Below are positions 12,401 through 27,400 of a stretch of DNA of 64,000 bases, piece by piece (position 1 is the stretch's first letter; each line of letters begins with the position of its first letter). The stretch covers positions 16,917,671 through 16,981,670 of the forward strand of contig NW_024041262.1 in assembly GCF_014851395.1 (NCBI RefSeq), in the 5' to 3' direction. The DNA comes from Micropterus salmoides. Taxonomy: Eukaryota; Chordata; Actinopteri; Centrarchiformes; Centrarchidae. The translations under genes were made by a program, and so were the position numbers. The notes beneath the pieces were generated by a model. It ran no database searches. It was not told the DNA's origin and saw only the letters and a list, made by a program, of their open reading frames with translations.

Positions 12401-15400
12401 CATTTAACGATGTTAAACGTAGAGTGAGTAGAATTTGTCGGTTGCTGTTTGCAAACACACCATTCAAAGTTGGCCCCTCCTCCCCAGCTCAACAAGCGAG
12501 CGAGAGAACGAGGGAGCGAGAGCAGCTATGGTCAAGCGAGCTAGAGATTGAATGACAAGAGGGAGCTGCAAAACAGAGAAATAAAAATAACAATATAACA
12601 AACAAAAATGCCCACACCTCTGCATTATGTGTTCATGCTTGCCATGCATCTTGCTATTATTTGAATACCAGCTCTTATTTGACAATTTACTGTAGATTAG
12701 CATCACATAAATATTAATTTTGTTTGCCTTTTCAGAAAGGAAACAGTGCTTTGATGCATGTATAGTCTAATGCTCTCAGGCCTGAAACAGCATGAACTTT
12801 TCAGAGATTCTTTGAAGAACATGGCTCATTTGATATACTGGGGTGCCATCAGAATTATGTGCAATTGATGGATGGCTGTGATTTCCCAGCCTGGTCCCCT
12901 GTTTTCCTCCAGACCTTCCCAGTGGCCATGGATGTGAGTGGAACCTGCACTGGCACATCTAAAGGACAGGCTGGGTCATTCAGCTCAGACATGGCCCCAG
13001 GTGTTCCAGAAGACACAGGACAATTGACCAATTTTAAGTGCCGCCCATTTCCCCTCTGTATTCCAATAAAAGTTGAGCAAGCTTGGTAGCTGGAAGAACC
13101 TTGGTCAAATTTCCCTTTTCCTGTACATAGATATGCTATATGCTAGGCTCGTCAGTGTTGAAAAGAAAAACACATTTTGAAAATGGTTAAAAGCTGTTGC
13201 TGGGGGACATCTTAAGTTAGCTAATTTCATTTGCCTCTATCCTCATTGACAGGTCGCCGCAATAGCAACAATAACAAAAGGTAACCACGCCCTAAAACAG
13301 ACCCTGCTTTATAGTCTTTAAATGAGACTATAATTTACAAAATGATCATCATCAGAATCAGAAGAATCAGAAGGAGCGTTATTGCCAAGTAGTGTTTTAC
13401 ACATACGAGGAATTTGCTGTGGTGATAAGGTGCTACACGTAGACAAACATACAGTCAACATAAACAAATGTAGAAATATATAAATATGGAATGGAAGAAC
13501 AACGTTGCAGATATATACATGAGCATTATTCTATTCTGGGTCCTGCTGGGTCATTATGCTGTATTGAAGAAATCTTGAAACTAGTGTTTGAGACCATAAA
13601 CTCATTAGGAAAGTTATAAGTAGGGTCGTATTGTCTTAGACTTCAATGCAATCTGACTTCTTTTATGGTAATCTACTAAATGTATTGTATAATTTGCTAT
13701 TAAAATGAGGTCTTTACCTAGAGCAAAAGTCTGTACTAACATTAACTTTACAGTCTGTACCTCTGTGTGTATATTGTGTAGGCTGCTCCCCCATACCACC
13801 CCTATCCCTTTCTCCCTCTTTATGTCTCTCTCCCTCTCTCTCTCTCACCCCCAACCAGTCGAGGCAGATGGCCGCCCCCACCCTGAGTCATGGTTCTGCT
13901 CGAGGTTTCTGCCTCTTAAAAGGAAGTTTTTCCTTTCCTCTGTCGTCTAATACTTGCTCATGGAATTGTTGGGTTTCTGTAAATAATATCATAGTATGGT
14001 CTAGACCTACTCTTTTATGAAAAGTGCTATGAGTTAACTGCTGTTGTGATTTGGTGCTATATAAATAAAACTGAATCAAAGCAGCTCAGAGGTGAGGGGT
14101 TAGGATTTTTCAGCAGTTACAGCAGTTGGCTGCACATGAAAATACTGCACAAGCACAATTTAGAATTCAAAGTAATTTCATCAGTACATCTCAACTAAAA
14201 TTCCTATCACTTTTGTGAGCTGCTTTCCGGCAGTGACTGACTAATGACCTGAATATTTCCCGTTCCTCCATTTCTCTTTGTCTCATTAAGTGCCAGGTCA
14301 GAGCACACTTCATTCAGATTCAGCAGAAACAAAATAAAAGTCACCTACACCAACTGTGTTTTAGTCTAAATAAACCTGTTACATTCTGACCCCACACACC
14401 GTCGCTGCCTCTCTGATACCTCCCTCTCACTCCTCTCCTGCTTGACGCTTCTCCTGGACCCGTCGTGTCTCCGTCGTCACCCCTGCAGTCAGAGTCCTGG
14501 TCAGAGCCCCTGTAAATCACCTTGCTACTGTATTCCCTGTCATATAAACTCTAAAAAAACATATCTTCATTTGAATGCAGAATCTATAGGCAAGGGACAA
14601 GATTTCGTTATCGGAAGCTTTCTGGTTTCCAATCAAATCTGAAAGGGCACTGGTCGCATTCAGGTAAACAGTCCGTGTGGAGAGTAAAGGAGGCGTAACA
14701 CTTTGGCTGAAATACACTCTCGGAACCCACCGTCTATTGTCTGAGGACCATTTCAATTTTTATCAGTCTTGGGGATTAGCTTTTTAAAATGTGTGTACAT
14801 TCAAAACGTTGGAAAACAGTTGTTGATGGGTTCTGAGATTGCTAATCGAACTGTTAACACAGAAGAGGAAGTCTTGGCCCGGATATCCGTTATATGAATA
14901 TCCACTGGCTACACCGGAAGCCCCTATACATTGGCCATTACCCCCAGAGGCTAAATTGTCTCAGATGATATCTGAAGGATTCTGAGAGTGCCAAACTGGC
15001 CTCCGTTGGTCTTGGAGGCTGTGTTCGGTCCGATCAGGCCATAAATTCAACAGGTGGACAGAAGTCTCAACCAGATAAGACTGCTGGAGTTTTTGCTCAA
15101 AAGAAGGCAATTTTTGTTGGAAGGAAGGAAGAACAAAAGAAAAACAGAAAGGAATACCAGCAAAAACAAAAGGCTACCTAGATGTGTGTTTTCTGTTACC
15201 TTTTACAGCAGAGCGTTCTTGTTCCTTGTGTGCATGTCTGTATTTTCTCATGGCATAACTGGGCCATTAGAGTCACTCTGATGCACCACATATATTTGCT
15301 ATTCATAACAGGAAGAATATGTCCAGATTGACTGCGCATATTTCTGTGACAATTGTTTATACAGCTATTGTTTCTGTCTATTTTGAAATTCCACGTTTTA

Positions 15401-18400
15401 TCTTTGAGTTTATTCCACCTCAATAAGGACAAAGAAGGAAGAGATTTTCATTCAGTGATTTTCAAACATTCCAGGCTCTTGGCCGTGTGCCGTCTGCTCA
15501 CAAATAAGAACAGAAAATGGCTGCGAAGTTACCGAGTCCAAATCATGACTAAGGATTGCCTGTTTGCTTTCAGCATAGGTTTTAGACATTCCACTCAAAC
15601 ATAAAAACAAAAAAATGCCATCATTCGGCTTAAAAAAATACATATTGTAAAGTTGCTGCCTATGCTTACTCTACGGTGTAAAAATAAAAAAAGATTTAAT
15701 TGGTTTTGCTGAGCCTCAGTGCTAAAACTGGGAAAACAACAAGACAGCTAACATCTTTTAATTAATACCAAATGCATAGAAATGTAAATTAAACCATATC
15801 ATGCAGATGTATCATTTGTTTACATTTTAAACCCACACTGTGTGTGTTTTGTCAATCTGCCAAACTGCTTATTTTTTTACTACCATGTGAGTTTAAAATA
15901 TTGCAACATATATTTTAATTGCAGTGTATTTGTGTGTGTTTGGTAACACTTAAGATTTGTCATTTATTTGGAATGCACATAAATTCTCAACTTTACTGTA
16001 GGGGCGCAGCTGGCCAAACGATTAATGTAACAACAAAAACACAGAGCCGAGACATTATGAAGTTCAGTGTGTGAAGAACCAGGCCACAAAAGAACCAGAA
16101 CCAGCTTGTAAATTCCTGGAGGAAAATGCAAATGAAACTCTGGTAACCAGTTCACAATGTGCACAAATTGAGTGCTGAAGAAAAAAGCCGTCCCTCATTC
16201 TGCTGTTTAAGTTTATCTTCAACCAAGATATTGGAACATGAAACCATAGGTAATTAAAGATTTGTTTCCCTGCCGCAATCTTAAAGAAACCACAATAACC
16301 AGCAAATAGTAAACATGTAGAGCAGCAAATGACAATGTGCAAATGAGTCTGAAAGGCCACCAGCAGGTTGCACTTCTCTAGTGTCTGAAAGCAATGCTTC
16401 ACTTATTCAATACAGTACCAGATTCCAATGTGCTCAGCTTGCACGGCAATTTTTCTAAGGACTCATTACCTGCAACATTAACTTGACATTTCCATCTGAT
16501 AGAGCTTTGTGCAAATTTATTTAGTGGTTTAAAAGAACACACATTAATTCTGTTTTCTTGTAGTTGACTTCTCCTCAGTTATTAATCTTATTCCTTGTCG
16601 TTTCTGTTTTATTTAGATCAGTGTCACAAAAAGTATATACATATCTATATATACATATATATACATATCTATATCTCTCTCGATCGATAGATAAGTGCTT
16701 GGCAACGATTAAAAATGGCTGTGTGATGTGCTATTTTGAGGGTACAGCAAATTTACACTGTTACACAAGCTGTACACTCACTACTTTATATTGTAGCAAA
16801 GTGTCATTTCTTCAGTGTTATCTCATGAAAAGATGTAATCAAATATTTACAAAAATGTTAGGGGTTTACTTACTTTTGTGAGATACTGTACACACATACA
16901 CACACACGTACATATATATACACACACACACTAGAGTTACTTTCAGACTAAACTAAACAAAATATATTCGTCAACGACCTTTTTTTCCGTGACCAAAACG
17001 AACTATAACATGCAACATGCAATATTGTTGACAAAACGTAATGACTGAAATGTAATTCATAAAATAAAAACGTTAATAAAATCTCTCTTTCTTTTTGTCA
17101 ATATAATGCGCAGAAAAAATATTACAGGCCATATTTTCTCCCTCTAGATTTTCACTTGAACAGTGTTTATTCAACGGTATTTTTTTCTTCCTGTGCTTTG
17201 AATGCTGGCCGACCGGGGCGACGCCTGGTACGCGAGGAAAATGTTGCACTGTGGAGGATGCAAAATCTGGTGATGAACACAACATACTAGGTGCCTAATT
17301 ATATTGGACGGTAAGCAATGTGGTTATAAGATTTCTAGAAAAAACACTACAAACTTGAAGCGCATATCAAGGCTAACAACCTGGGAATTGAGGTAAGTTA
17401 ATGTCTCCTTTATAAAATTGAGAACAAAGTTAACATTCAAATTTGACAAAACATTTTATCTATATGTGAGATAAGTGAAATAAAGACTAAAATGATAAAT
17501 ATCTAAATATCTCTATTTTGGTTAGAGCAGAGTGACCAAAATGCTAATCAAAATTATACTAATGAGTTAGAAAAGACTTAAATCATGGTTAATAACTAAA
17601 ACTAGACTAAAATACTTTTGATTTTCTTTTGACTAAAATCAGTCAACTAAAATTTTTATCCAGTGGACTAAATTTGACACATGACAAAATTACAATAATA
17701 CACACACACACACACACACAAATTGCATATGTATATAAATATCAAAGCGAGATAGAATAGAGAAGAAAACTGTATACATGGGGCAGAGATCCTGTACCTG
17801 TTCCATCCAGACAGTAAAGGAGCGCTGCCAGGAGTTTTTCTTCTCTAGATGCAGGTATGTGTTGAAGAGGATGAGGTAAATGTAGCGCTCCAGGTACTGC
17901 AGGCTCCACAGCAGCAGCTGCTGACTCTCTTTCTCCGTCTTACCACTTTTTATCTATGAAAAGAGGTAAAAAAAAAAAAATAGAAGCTCTATTGGTATAT
18001 CAAGTGCGCACAACAAACACGTTCTTTCCCCTTAAAGCATTACTGTCATCAGTAGCTTACTCTTTACATTTTTACATTTGCACTGTGTAAAGTATCAAAC
18101 GCTAGGCAAGTTGTCTTTCTTGTACTGGAGCTAGTTCAGTCTAATTTCCTCCTGCATGTAGGCTGTTTGCATAATGTTGGTCGTTCTTGAAATTTAACCT
18201 GCCTGGATGGAGGTACAGTGGTTAAATGTCTAGTACATGTGTTTGTGTTTGCTCTCACTTATTTGAAGTTGAAAGCACTCAGAGAACGAGACTTTCGCCA
18301 AAGTTACACAACCATCATTATATCTAACAATCTAAATATAACTGGAATAACAGAAAGTGTTTTGAAAATGTTAATAGCATTAAAAAAAGACACTGATAGA

Positions 18401-21400
18401 CTAAATCAAGGGGGACGATGGCCACATTTGTTAAATTTAATTTGAGTGCAGTAATTAACAAAAAAATCACAGAAATGTAATTCCTGGGTCCAAGCCAAAA
18501 ACAATAGGGCATTCACCAAATCTCACTGGCATCTGTTGATCCTGCTAATTAACAAACATACAAACTGGTCCATACAACAACGAAACAAAAGGTATGACAC
18601 ATACAATTCAGTATTAACCAAATTCACCTTGAAATAAACACAATGCACCCATAACATTTACATGTCACACTGTATAACCCGATTAATCACTCTTATTTTT
18701 CACTCTTTTTTAAAATTTTTCAATATGTAAGAATTGGCGAACATGTCGAATTCCGACTTCAAACGAATAAGAGTCAGCGGATCACTAGAGTAAACGCTAA
18801 CTGATGCTAACTGTAGCTGCTGTTAGCTAGTTAGCTCAGTTAGTCAGACAGTTAGCGGTCCTATCAGCTGACTGACCGGACTGGGAGCTTGGAGCTGGGC
18901 AGGGAATGCTAGCGGGGAGCGGCGCAAGAATGGGCACCAGAACCGGAGCTAGGCGAGCAGGCAAGGGAACCGGGCTTGGCAGACTCCCAGTGTACACTGT
19001 CAGACCTGCACCGAACACATCCTCCTAGACTGAGGCCAGTTTGACTACAGAGAATACAGTACTGAGGTGTTTTACACTGGCTCCGACCAGACCTCCAAGG
19101 TCAACCAAGACACGGTGGATTCAGGGATCAGTCAGTGGCCACCTCTGGAGGCTTGTATGACCTATATGTGGTTGGACTGAGAGCAGACTGGATGCTACAG
19201 TGACTCACTATTGCATTTCGAGGCACAAGTGGTATTACGAGACAGGACAGGCCGAGGCTAGCTGATTAGCATGTTCATTTAGTAGATATCTGCAACACAA
19301 TAGAAGTCTTTTACAAAGTCACAACTGTGGTTTCTTCACATTCTGTTGATAATTTTAGTAAATTTTTTTAAGTTATAAATTCTTACAAAATATCATACAT
19401 TGACAGTCAGCAGTCGGTCGAGGACATGTAGTGAACTAGACAACCCATGAGAACAGCCGTGTTTCAGCATATGTAACATCCTCATTCCTGTACTGTGTTT
19501 CTCCTATATCCCCTCAACCACCTCCCTGCCTGCATGAACATTATTTTCGCTTAGGGCCAACATAATATTGTTTATCTTAGTCTCCCTTAGGCCATCGGCT
19601 CCACCAACACAGGGTCTATGTCCTCTAACAGTAGCAAATGCATATTGTGAGTCACACACTAAAAGCTCTGACTAATCCATTAAAATATACAAAAATGCAC
19701 CAAGACAGAAAAAGAAGAAGCTCTTAGTTAACAACTCATGTTCTCACTCTCTTTCCTCCAACCACGTTAGAAAAAAATATCAAAAAGCAACAACAACAGT
19801 ACTTTAGTACATCAAACATTACTAGTTATATATTTTAATGTAATAGGTTCCCATTGTTCTAATGCCCAAAGCAGTAGAAACATGGGACTGCAAACACCCC
19901 ACAGAAAGACTCGAAAAGGTGCGAGAGACCAAACATTTCTCATCTTTGCATGCTTCACATAATTTACCCAAAAGAGTGCTGAGTTGTCACATCACATTAA
20001 GCCTGACGATGAAGGGGCAGAGTGTTGCGCTTTCCACACACCCACCACAATGAGATTTAAAATGCAGGACTTGGGAAACACTCATTTATTTTTATAAAAC
20101 AATATAACAGAGCTAAGTGAATAAAAATGAAACGATAAGATGGTTAATATGAACACAATCTGTGAACAAAAAAAGTACAAAAAAAAGTAATCTGTGTGAA
20201 TCTTATGCGTCAAGTTCAACTTTGGTGAAGATAGCGAAATGAATATTCACCGACAACGTTGACCACTATGAAGTCATCCAGTGCTGACCTTTGAGGGAAC
20301 AGAGAGATTCCAAATGCAGAATAGCTAGCGTAGCGTATTAGCTGTGTAGCACTTTTAAATAACCCTCATCTGTCTGTCGCAGTATAAAATGCTCCACAAG
20401 AGCGTTGTTTTAAGAGAGACAGTCGATGGTTTTGTATGTCTTTTGAATAGTGTGTGAACATATTATCGTCAGCAACCAAGCTAACGAGCGCGCTGATGGC
20501 CAGCTAGGTTTCTTTCCCTGTTGAATTTTAGACCACTTGGGGGCAAAAACACTACAAATAAAACTCTTGACACGCAGGGCTTATACCTTCAAAGTTTTAA
20601 CGGCTAATGCGTTGCCACACAATCTCTTATTTACACATTCAGAGACAAAAAAGCAACATTATTATTCATAGGAGTTATGTTTCTGCACCTGATCTAGAAA
20701 TCACACAATGAATTACATCTGTCCTGCTCATTCATGCCTATACTTACCTTGTAACAGATAACAGAAACATCCAAAAGGTCAGCTTTGAAAGACCTTCTAA
20801 TACCTGATCACAGTTATCTGACCAACGAGGCAAAGTAAAGCACTTGAGTCTAAGCAACTTCAAGCTGTATGCGACATTGCTGATAAAGAAAAAAATAACA
20901 ACAAAGAATTTGCTCCACAGGCATTATATCGCATTCTTTTATCTCTTCTCCCCCTTTATCTGCTAAAGAAAATCCCACTGGCAGACAGCGGTTTTGACAT
21001 TTGGAAGGAGTTCAGTTTGTAAGCCATCTACCAAAACCGCTACCTAATGTAGAATGCCAAACACAGTTCACACTAAATAAATCCAAATTTTGTGGCATAA
21101 GCCTATGGTCAGAAACACTAGAACAGTGCAATTATCCAAAGTATGGAGATGCTCCTATAATATTGTCAAGAGACAAGATAATAGTACTCTCTTCAACTAG
21201 ACTATTTCACTGTCTTCAGGAGTGAGAGGATGCCAATCTTAAACACATGATTCATAAATCATTAAAAAAACCCATGTGAAATGTCAGTACAAATACAAAT
21301 TAGATACAAACAAACAAATTAAAATGTTGCTTATGTAACCTAGCAAAGCAGAGCTGTAACAACGAAGCCAGCAATAACACATGCCACTTCTCACAAAGTA

Positions 21401-24400
21401 AGGTTCTTAATTCGGTCAATTATAGGGCTGTGAGCAGCACTGAGGAACATGCAGACAGGCTTTCCTCAATGTGGCGAGTTGGTGTCAAGATGTTTTTCCC
21501 TTTTTTTACCCTCCTTTTTTCTGATTGTCGAGAGCCTTAAGCACTTCCAGGCATCAAGTGAAAAGGTCTGCCATCCAGCTGTGTGGGGTTAAGAGAAAGT
21601 AGCATGCAGGGTTGAGGTGTAGTATAGGCTCAATGAGCTGTGGGCAGACCTTCAGAACTTTTGTTGCAGGAGATTGTTGTTGAGCGCCTTGACTGTTTAC
21701 TGTGTTTCTGATAGATTAAACAGTTATCTGCTCACAGTCTGCAGCATATCAGGGAAGTATATTAAAGACAATAAGTTTACAAAGTAGGTGGGCAAGGGTA
21801 ATTTGAAATGTGCATAGCGCACCATAATACCGTCATTCCAGAGCTGAATGACGCAACAGAGAGAGGGGGGAAATGAGTGGGGTTTCCTGTCCATTCCCAA
21901 ACAGCCGTGGTTGGATCCTAGTTTTCCAAGCATCTGCAGCAGAGCGGAGGAGAAACTACACTTAGGCAAACAAGGGATGTGCTGTCTGTTGTCTATCAAC
22001 TCTCCCAGGACACAGAGGAAGAGAGAAAGCACTCGCGCACCCTTTCGCACACTTTCTCTAATCTAAACATTGACAACAGTGTCAGAGCAGGTGAACGCTG
22101 GTGAACCCAAACACCCTGTGCACCCTGCTACCCCAGGGGGCTTTCAGCATTTCATCTCTTAGCCTCTTAATCCACAGTGACAAAGCCCGGCAGCTATCTG
22201 CACAAGCCACGGCCAAACACAGAGCTCATAACACACATACTGTACACACAGCAACACACACACTGCTCATATCAGTTTAGAAAAAAATTACATAATCCAC
22301 ACCTCTATATGATCAACACCTCTACAAACTGCAGAACTCTAGTTCTGTGGCTGCCATCTGTCTACATCAACTGACCCATATATGTGGTTGAGCGGCCTCT
22401 CAGAAATTTCAGAAAACAATGCTGGGGATGTGATGAAGAAACAGTAAATTTCTTCCATTCAGTGAAAAAGAGACAGCCTTGAAAGCTCTGGATTTGCATG
22501 GATTACATTTTTTAAATTCTGGCACAACCATATACTATGCTGATAATCATATCCACTTCTCAGCATGTTGTTTTGACAAGCTGAAAAAGTCTAAAAAACT
22601 ATGCATTACTTGGTATATTGTGATGGAAAACCGAAATTCCATCTAATTCTAAAGTGGAATAATTTCAGAATGTTTTAAAGGGTAAAGAAGAAAACTTTCT
22701 GGTGAGTTGGCGAAACAGAAGAGAGGAAACAAAGTGAGAACAGCATCCTACAGCATCCTCTCATCTCGCCTGGCTTTTCAGAACAAAGGAGCTGACTGGT
22801 CAGTCCCCATTCGCTATCAAAGGTGAAACCCATAATTCAATCAGACTCTGAGGTGTAATGATGGATGTCCTCAGCTCTGCTCGGGTCCTGAGTGAGTAAG
22901 GAGGCTGGCCAAACACAGACCACATACCATTGTTGAGAGAGTCCAGGAATGCTGGTTGGATGAGCTGACCTCTAAGCGAGGACAATGTGAAGAGATGTGG
23001 TTAAGAAAAAGTGGAGGCCCAGTATGTTCCCACTAATGAGAGCAGTGACAGCTTTCTGTTAAATGCGTGGAAAACTACTTCTGCTCAAGACAAGCATGTG
23101 TTGATTTTTTAAATTTTTATCATGGACATGTACAACCCAAGCATACTCCGCTCAACTCTTCATTAAACTAAGGAATTACTAATGACTCCTTTGAGCTATC
23201 TAAAGCATTTACAGAATGTGAAGTCAGAACCTGCAAAGTTACTGTAAAAACACAACAACAATATGCACACTTAACACAAATAAAACTTAAGGTGATTAGA
23301 TGTGATGTATATCAAGTTGCAGATCAGATGTCCTTCGGGCATGTGAGTGCCAGAGATGCTCACATCTCTGAAGGTTGAAATTCACATGTGAATCCATATA
23401 AAAGGAATAGTATGACATTGTGGAAAATATATTTATTTTTTTGGGCTGTTACCGAGAATTGGATAACAAGATTAATACCGCTCTCATATATCTGTGTAAT
23501 ATGAAGCCGGAGCCATCTCATTTGTTTATCCTACAAAAACCAAATCATTGTGGTTCAACAGGGAGCAATGTGCTGGACATTTTCTTGGCTGAGAGCAGTG
23601 CCTTCCTGGAGTATCAATTAAACAAACGAGATACAACATGTTTATTTGTGTTCTTTGGAGGTAGTGGTAGGCTAGGCTTTTTCCCCCTTTTGCCAGGCTT
23701 TATGCAAAGCTAATCGCCTTCTGGCTTCAAATTCACATTTAGAGCACAGACATCAGTGGTATTGATCTTCTCATATACTGTAACTCTCGGCAAGAAAGCG
23801 AATAAGTGTATTTCACAAAATGTCAAACTATTATTTTAAATACACATGTTTATTGACAACTGACTTCAAATTATATTTATTTTGATACAGGCTTGTCAGT
23901 AAAATTAGTTTTTGTTTTTAAGTAAGTAGTGAGAGAAAAAAAAGGAGAGAGAAGCAAAAAAAGAGGGCCTGAAATATAGAGATGGTTACTCCACTGCGAC
24001 TGGACGATAATGTGTGTATGGTAACTCTTCTCTTAAGTGTTTCTGTCAGCTGCTTGTGGCGCAGCTCCGTGCTGCTTTTTGTGAACGGGAAGTCAGAGTA
24101 TCATCTTTAAGATTTCAACTCTGGAAAATGGACAATCTCTTACATGATATTATTGAGGAAAAATGTCTCTCTTTTGAAAGCGTTAATTTCTCTGAGGAAT
24201 ACACAGTGAATGCCTTTCTCTCGCAGTTTTTACACATTCACAAGGGGGATATTCCGCATTTTATCAGAGTTGCTGAAGTTAAACTGTGTGGATTTGTGGT
24301 GAGATTTCTGCCTGATCACAGGTGTTACATACATAGATGTATTAAAGATAAACAGCACCAACTTATGAGAGATACCGCCTGACCCGTGCCCATGTCTTGT

Positions 24401-27400
24401 GTAAACAGGGATGCTGCATGTCATAAGGTTTGGCATAAAAGGTTTCCACATGTTGAGCAGTCCAACAGGGGTTAACAGGTTAATCTGAAAATCTCAGCTT
24501 GTTGTAAAAACTGCACCCCAATCCCTGTCCCTCCAGATACGTTTACAGACTGACAGTTGATCGCTAGCTATCCCTATTTGATTTGGTGAAAATACAAATT
24601 TTTGTTCATCAGGGTGTTTGAGGCCACTACCAATTTTTGTCTCTCTGACAGTGAATCTCAGAAGCTGTGTTTTTCATGCGTCAAGTGTTGATAGCACTGA
24701 CACTTCATAGGCCAGTTAGTCCTTTGGTCTTCTACCTCTCAGACTAAAAAGGCAATAACAAAAACATCAGACGGTTTGAAAATTATTTGCAATTATTGGA
24801 CAAGTCAGCCTTTGCTTCCCCCTGATATTTCTCTGGAATGCCTAAATCAGCTGTTATATCATCCATTGAAATGTCTGTGAAGATTCCCAGTGATCCAGGT
24901 CATGGTTATCCAAGGAGGGTTAAATCAAGGGCAACTGAACTTGACACATGACAATCCCAACGACAGTCGTTCACACTTGGCCTCAGGTTACTCTAGTGAC
25001 CACAACAACTGTCGTTAGAACAGCCAGGAGCACTAACTTGTTTATATTATTGACAGTTTATTAGAGTTTTCTCCACTCGTTCCTCTTTACTTTCTAATAT
25101 CGGAAGATTTCTGAGCTGTGCTGGGAGTTAATAGGACATTGTTTAATGTATATTCATAATCAGTTTTTTTTTTTTAATCAGTAAAAGAGAAACCTTACAG
25201 ATTTTCCACCAACTATACACTTAACATAAACTATTTATTTTATAAGATCTCATTTATATCTCTTTGTTCTAGTTCTTGTTCTAGTCATTTAAATGTACCA
25301 TACTGATACTTAATAAAAATTATTATGTATCTAAAAAGAAAGTAACATAGGACTATGGGGTTGAGCACCACAATTTAATTCCTGAATGGTGGCAAAGTGT
25401 TGAAGGTCGACCTTTCTGTGAGCTTGTGTGGGTAAGGACTCAACTGAGAAGTGCACATTATGGAGACAGTCCATCTGCTTGACATATGGTGCCAATTACC
25501 AGCTGATGGGGTTGCCGAGGTAAAAAGGCCAATCCATACTGGTCCTTCCCACCCACGTTTGCACAAGCAGCCATTCATCAGGCTCTGCAAGAACACCTCC
25601 CACCCAAATCCTTAACCAAACCCCAACCTTTCTAGAATGGACAGGCAGCCTACACATGGCTCCTTGACTCAATGTACAGATAACTCAAAGTCAAGTATAC
25701 ACGCTGATTTTCAGGTAGGTTCATTACAAATCAGGGCACAGCTGCAATTTCACTACTTTTCATCCCGGCTTATTTTTTGTTGCCAAAACTCACAGATTAA
25801 GAGTTTATATGAATGACATTGGGACAATGTAAAATATATTTAATTGCTTGAAGATAAAACTCTACTGTTAGTTCCTCTCTGACTCATCTTGACTAAGATG
25901 TATTACTCTGGCCTTTCCTCTGCCACCATCAGGTTAGAATATGACTCAAAAATGGCTAATGCTCTGTACAATTCCCAATGCTGTTAAGCATTTGTATGTT
26001 TAACAGGTATTAGATCTTAAAAAGGTGTCCAGTAGAGTTTTCTTTTATGCAAACAAAAATTGTGTTTACATTCACTGTTAGTCACCAAAACTCATTATGT
26101 GTATTCCTTGAGTTCAAAACAAAACATGAATATAGTTCCTTCCTCATTCAAAACATTTGTAATACCAAAATTTCCAAAATTTTAAATATTGTTTACATGT
26201 TAACGAACTTGATGTCTTCTTCTTCTCTGCCACCTGTAGATCGGTGGAATAGCGCAAAACCATTGGCAGGGCTTTGTATTATGTCACTTGCATTAGACAC
26301 ATTTTAGCCTGTTGGAATGCTAATAAGCTAACATTACCATGTTTGGATTAAACAAAGGAAACTGAAAGACAAATTTTAAACTTTGTTTATTTCAGAGATA
26401 GGCAATATTGAATAAATCCTTCAATAATTTGCCTACACAAATTGTCATATGTACAATTGAATTAAGAATGTGTGTCCCCGATTGCACACAGATCTGTTGG
26501 TACACTGAAATGACTTCATTCATTTTCTCAAATGTGCAAAGATCTAGCCTGAGCTGAAAATGTTATTATTTCCCATTCCTGTTCTGAACATAAAAAGAAT
26601 GATTCATTCATCCACGCATTCTGGAAACTGTCACATAATAATATGAAGCTACGTAACTTACATCTGGGTAATAACATTCATTACCACTCACCCCTTTTAC
26701 CAGCCTCTAAAACTTCCTGTCATCTTCAGAAAGATCAAAAGACATGCTGGCGCCTACAGACAGGCGGTCAAAATCCCCTCGGCTTTCATGCAACTTAAAA
26801 TTGGTTCGTTTTCAGCATTTTGCTATTTTAGACGATAATTCTAATAATTTAGTTTCTTCCAAAGATATTAATATAATGGTATAATTTCCGCTCTCTTGTG
26901 AATGCCATAGAAGATTGGTGCTATAATATACACTATAGTAGGCCAGCATGAAAAATTTAATTTTACTCTACATTAGGCGTCAACTCTCCAAATCTGCTGG
27001 CCATTATTTAGGTTGCACTAGCTAGTAATGTGCAGAGGCAAAACATTGTTTACCCTCAGCTCTTAAATAATCCAATGTTATTATAAACTTGCATCACTGA
27101 ATCTTAGCTCTCTTTGCAAACTCTCCACCTTCTTTTTACAAGTGAAAGCTCATCACTCTTCTGATGCTGTCCTTGTGTATAAAACTCTGTTACATTTCAA
27201 TGTTGCTTCTGTTAATGTCTGTGTGAAGCTGTCCAACTTTGACAGGTGAAATATATTATTTTTATAAATACTATAATTAGTGTTATTAAAAGCTTTGGCA
27301 TCCTAGTGTGTCCACCCCCCCAGCTGCTGGAATGCGTTTTTCATATATATTTCTCCCGGTTGCCTGAACCTAACCAGCTTGTTGTTTTTGTTGTTGTGCA

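Larger units (their letters stand above)
6409..17797 (-). other. Last intron of pald1 (about 11.4 kb)
   Basis: AT-rich intronic DNA between the last two pald1 exons. Recognised content is annotated separately: a piggyBac-like MITE (6,684-7,037), a perfect hairpin (8,584-8,638), a GAGCGAGAGA-rich repeat (about 12,440-12,600), LINE/SINE-type tails (13,350-14,080), ATAC/CA microsatellites (16,640-16,930; 17,701-17,721) and an ACTAAAA-rich repeat (16,930-17,700). Other reading frames here (such as 112 codons on the minus strand at 16,064-16,402) are AT-rich chance frames without family resemblance. Confidence 0.6.

Noticed and set aside
24014..24382. 122-codon plus-strand frame starting MYGNSSLKCF
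   Set aside because: Not recognisable; could be an old transposon piece, but no motif or termini support that.
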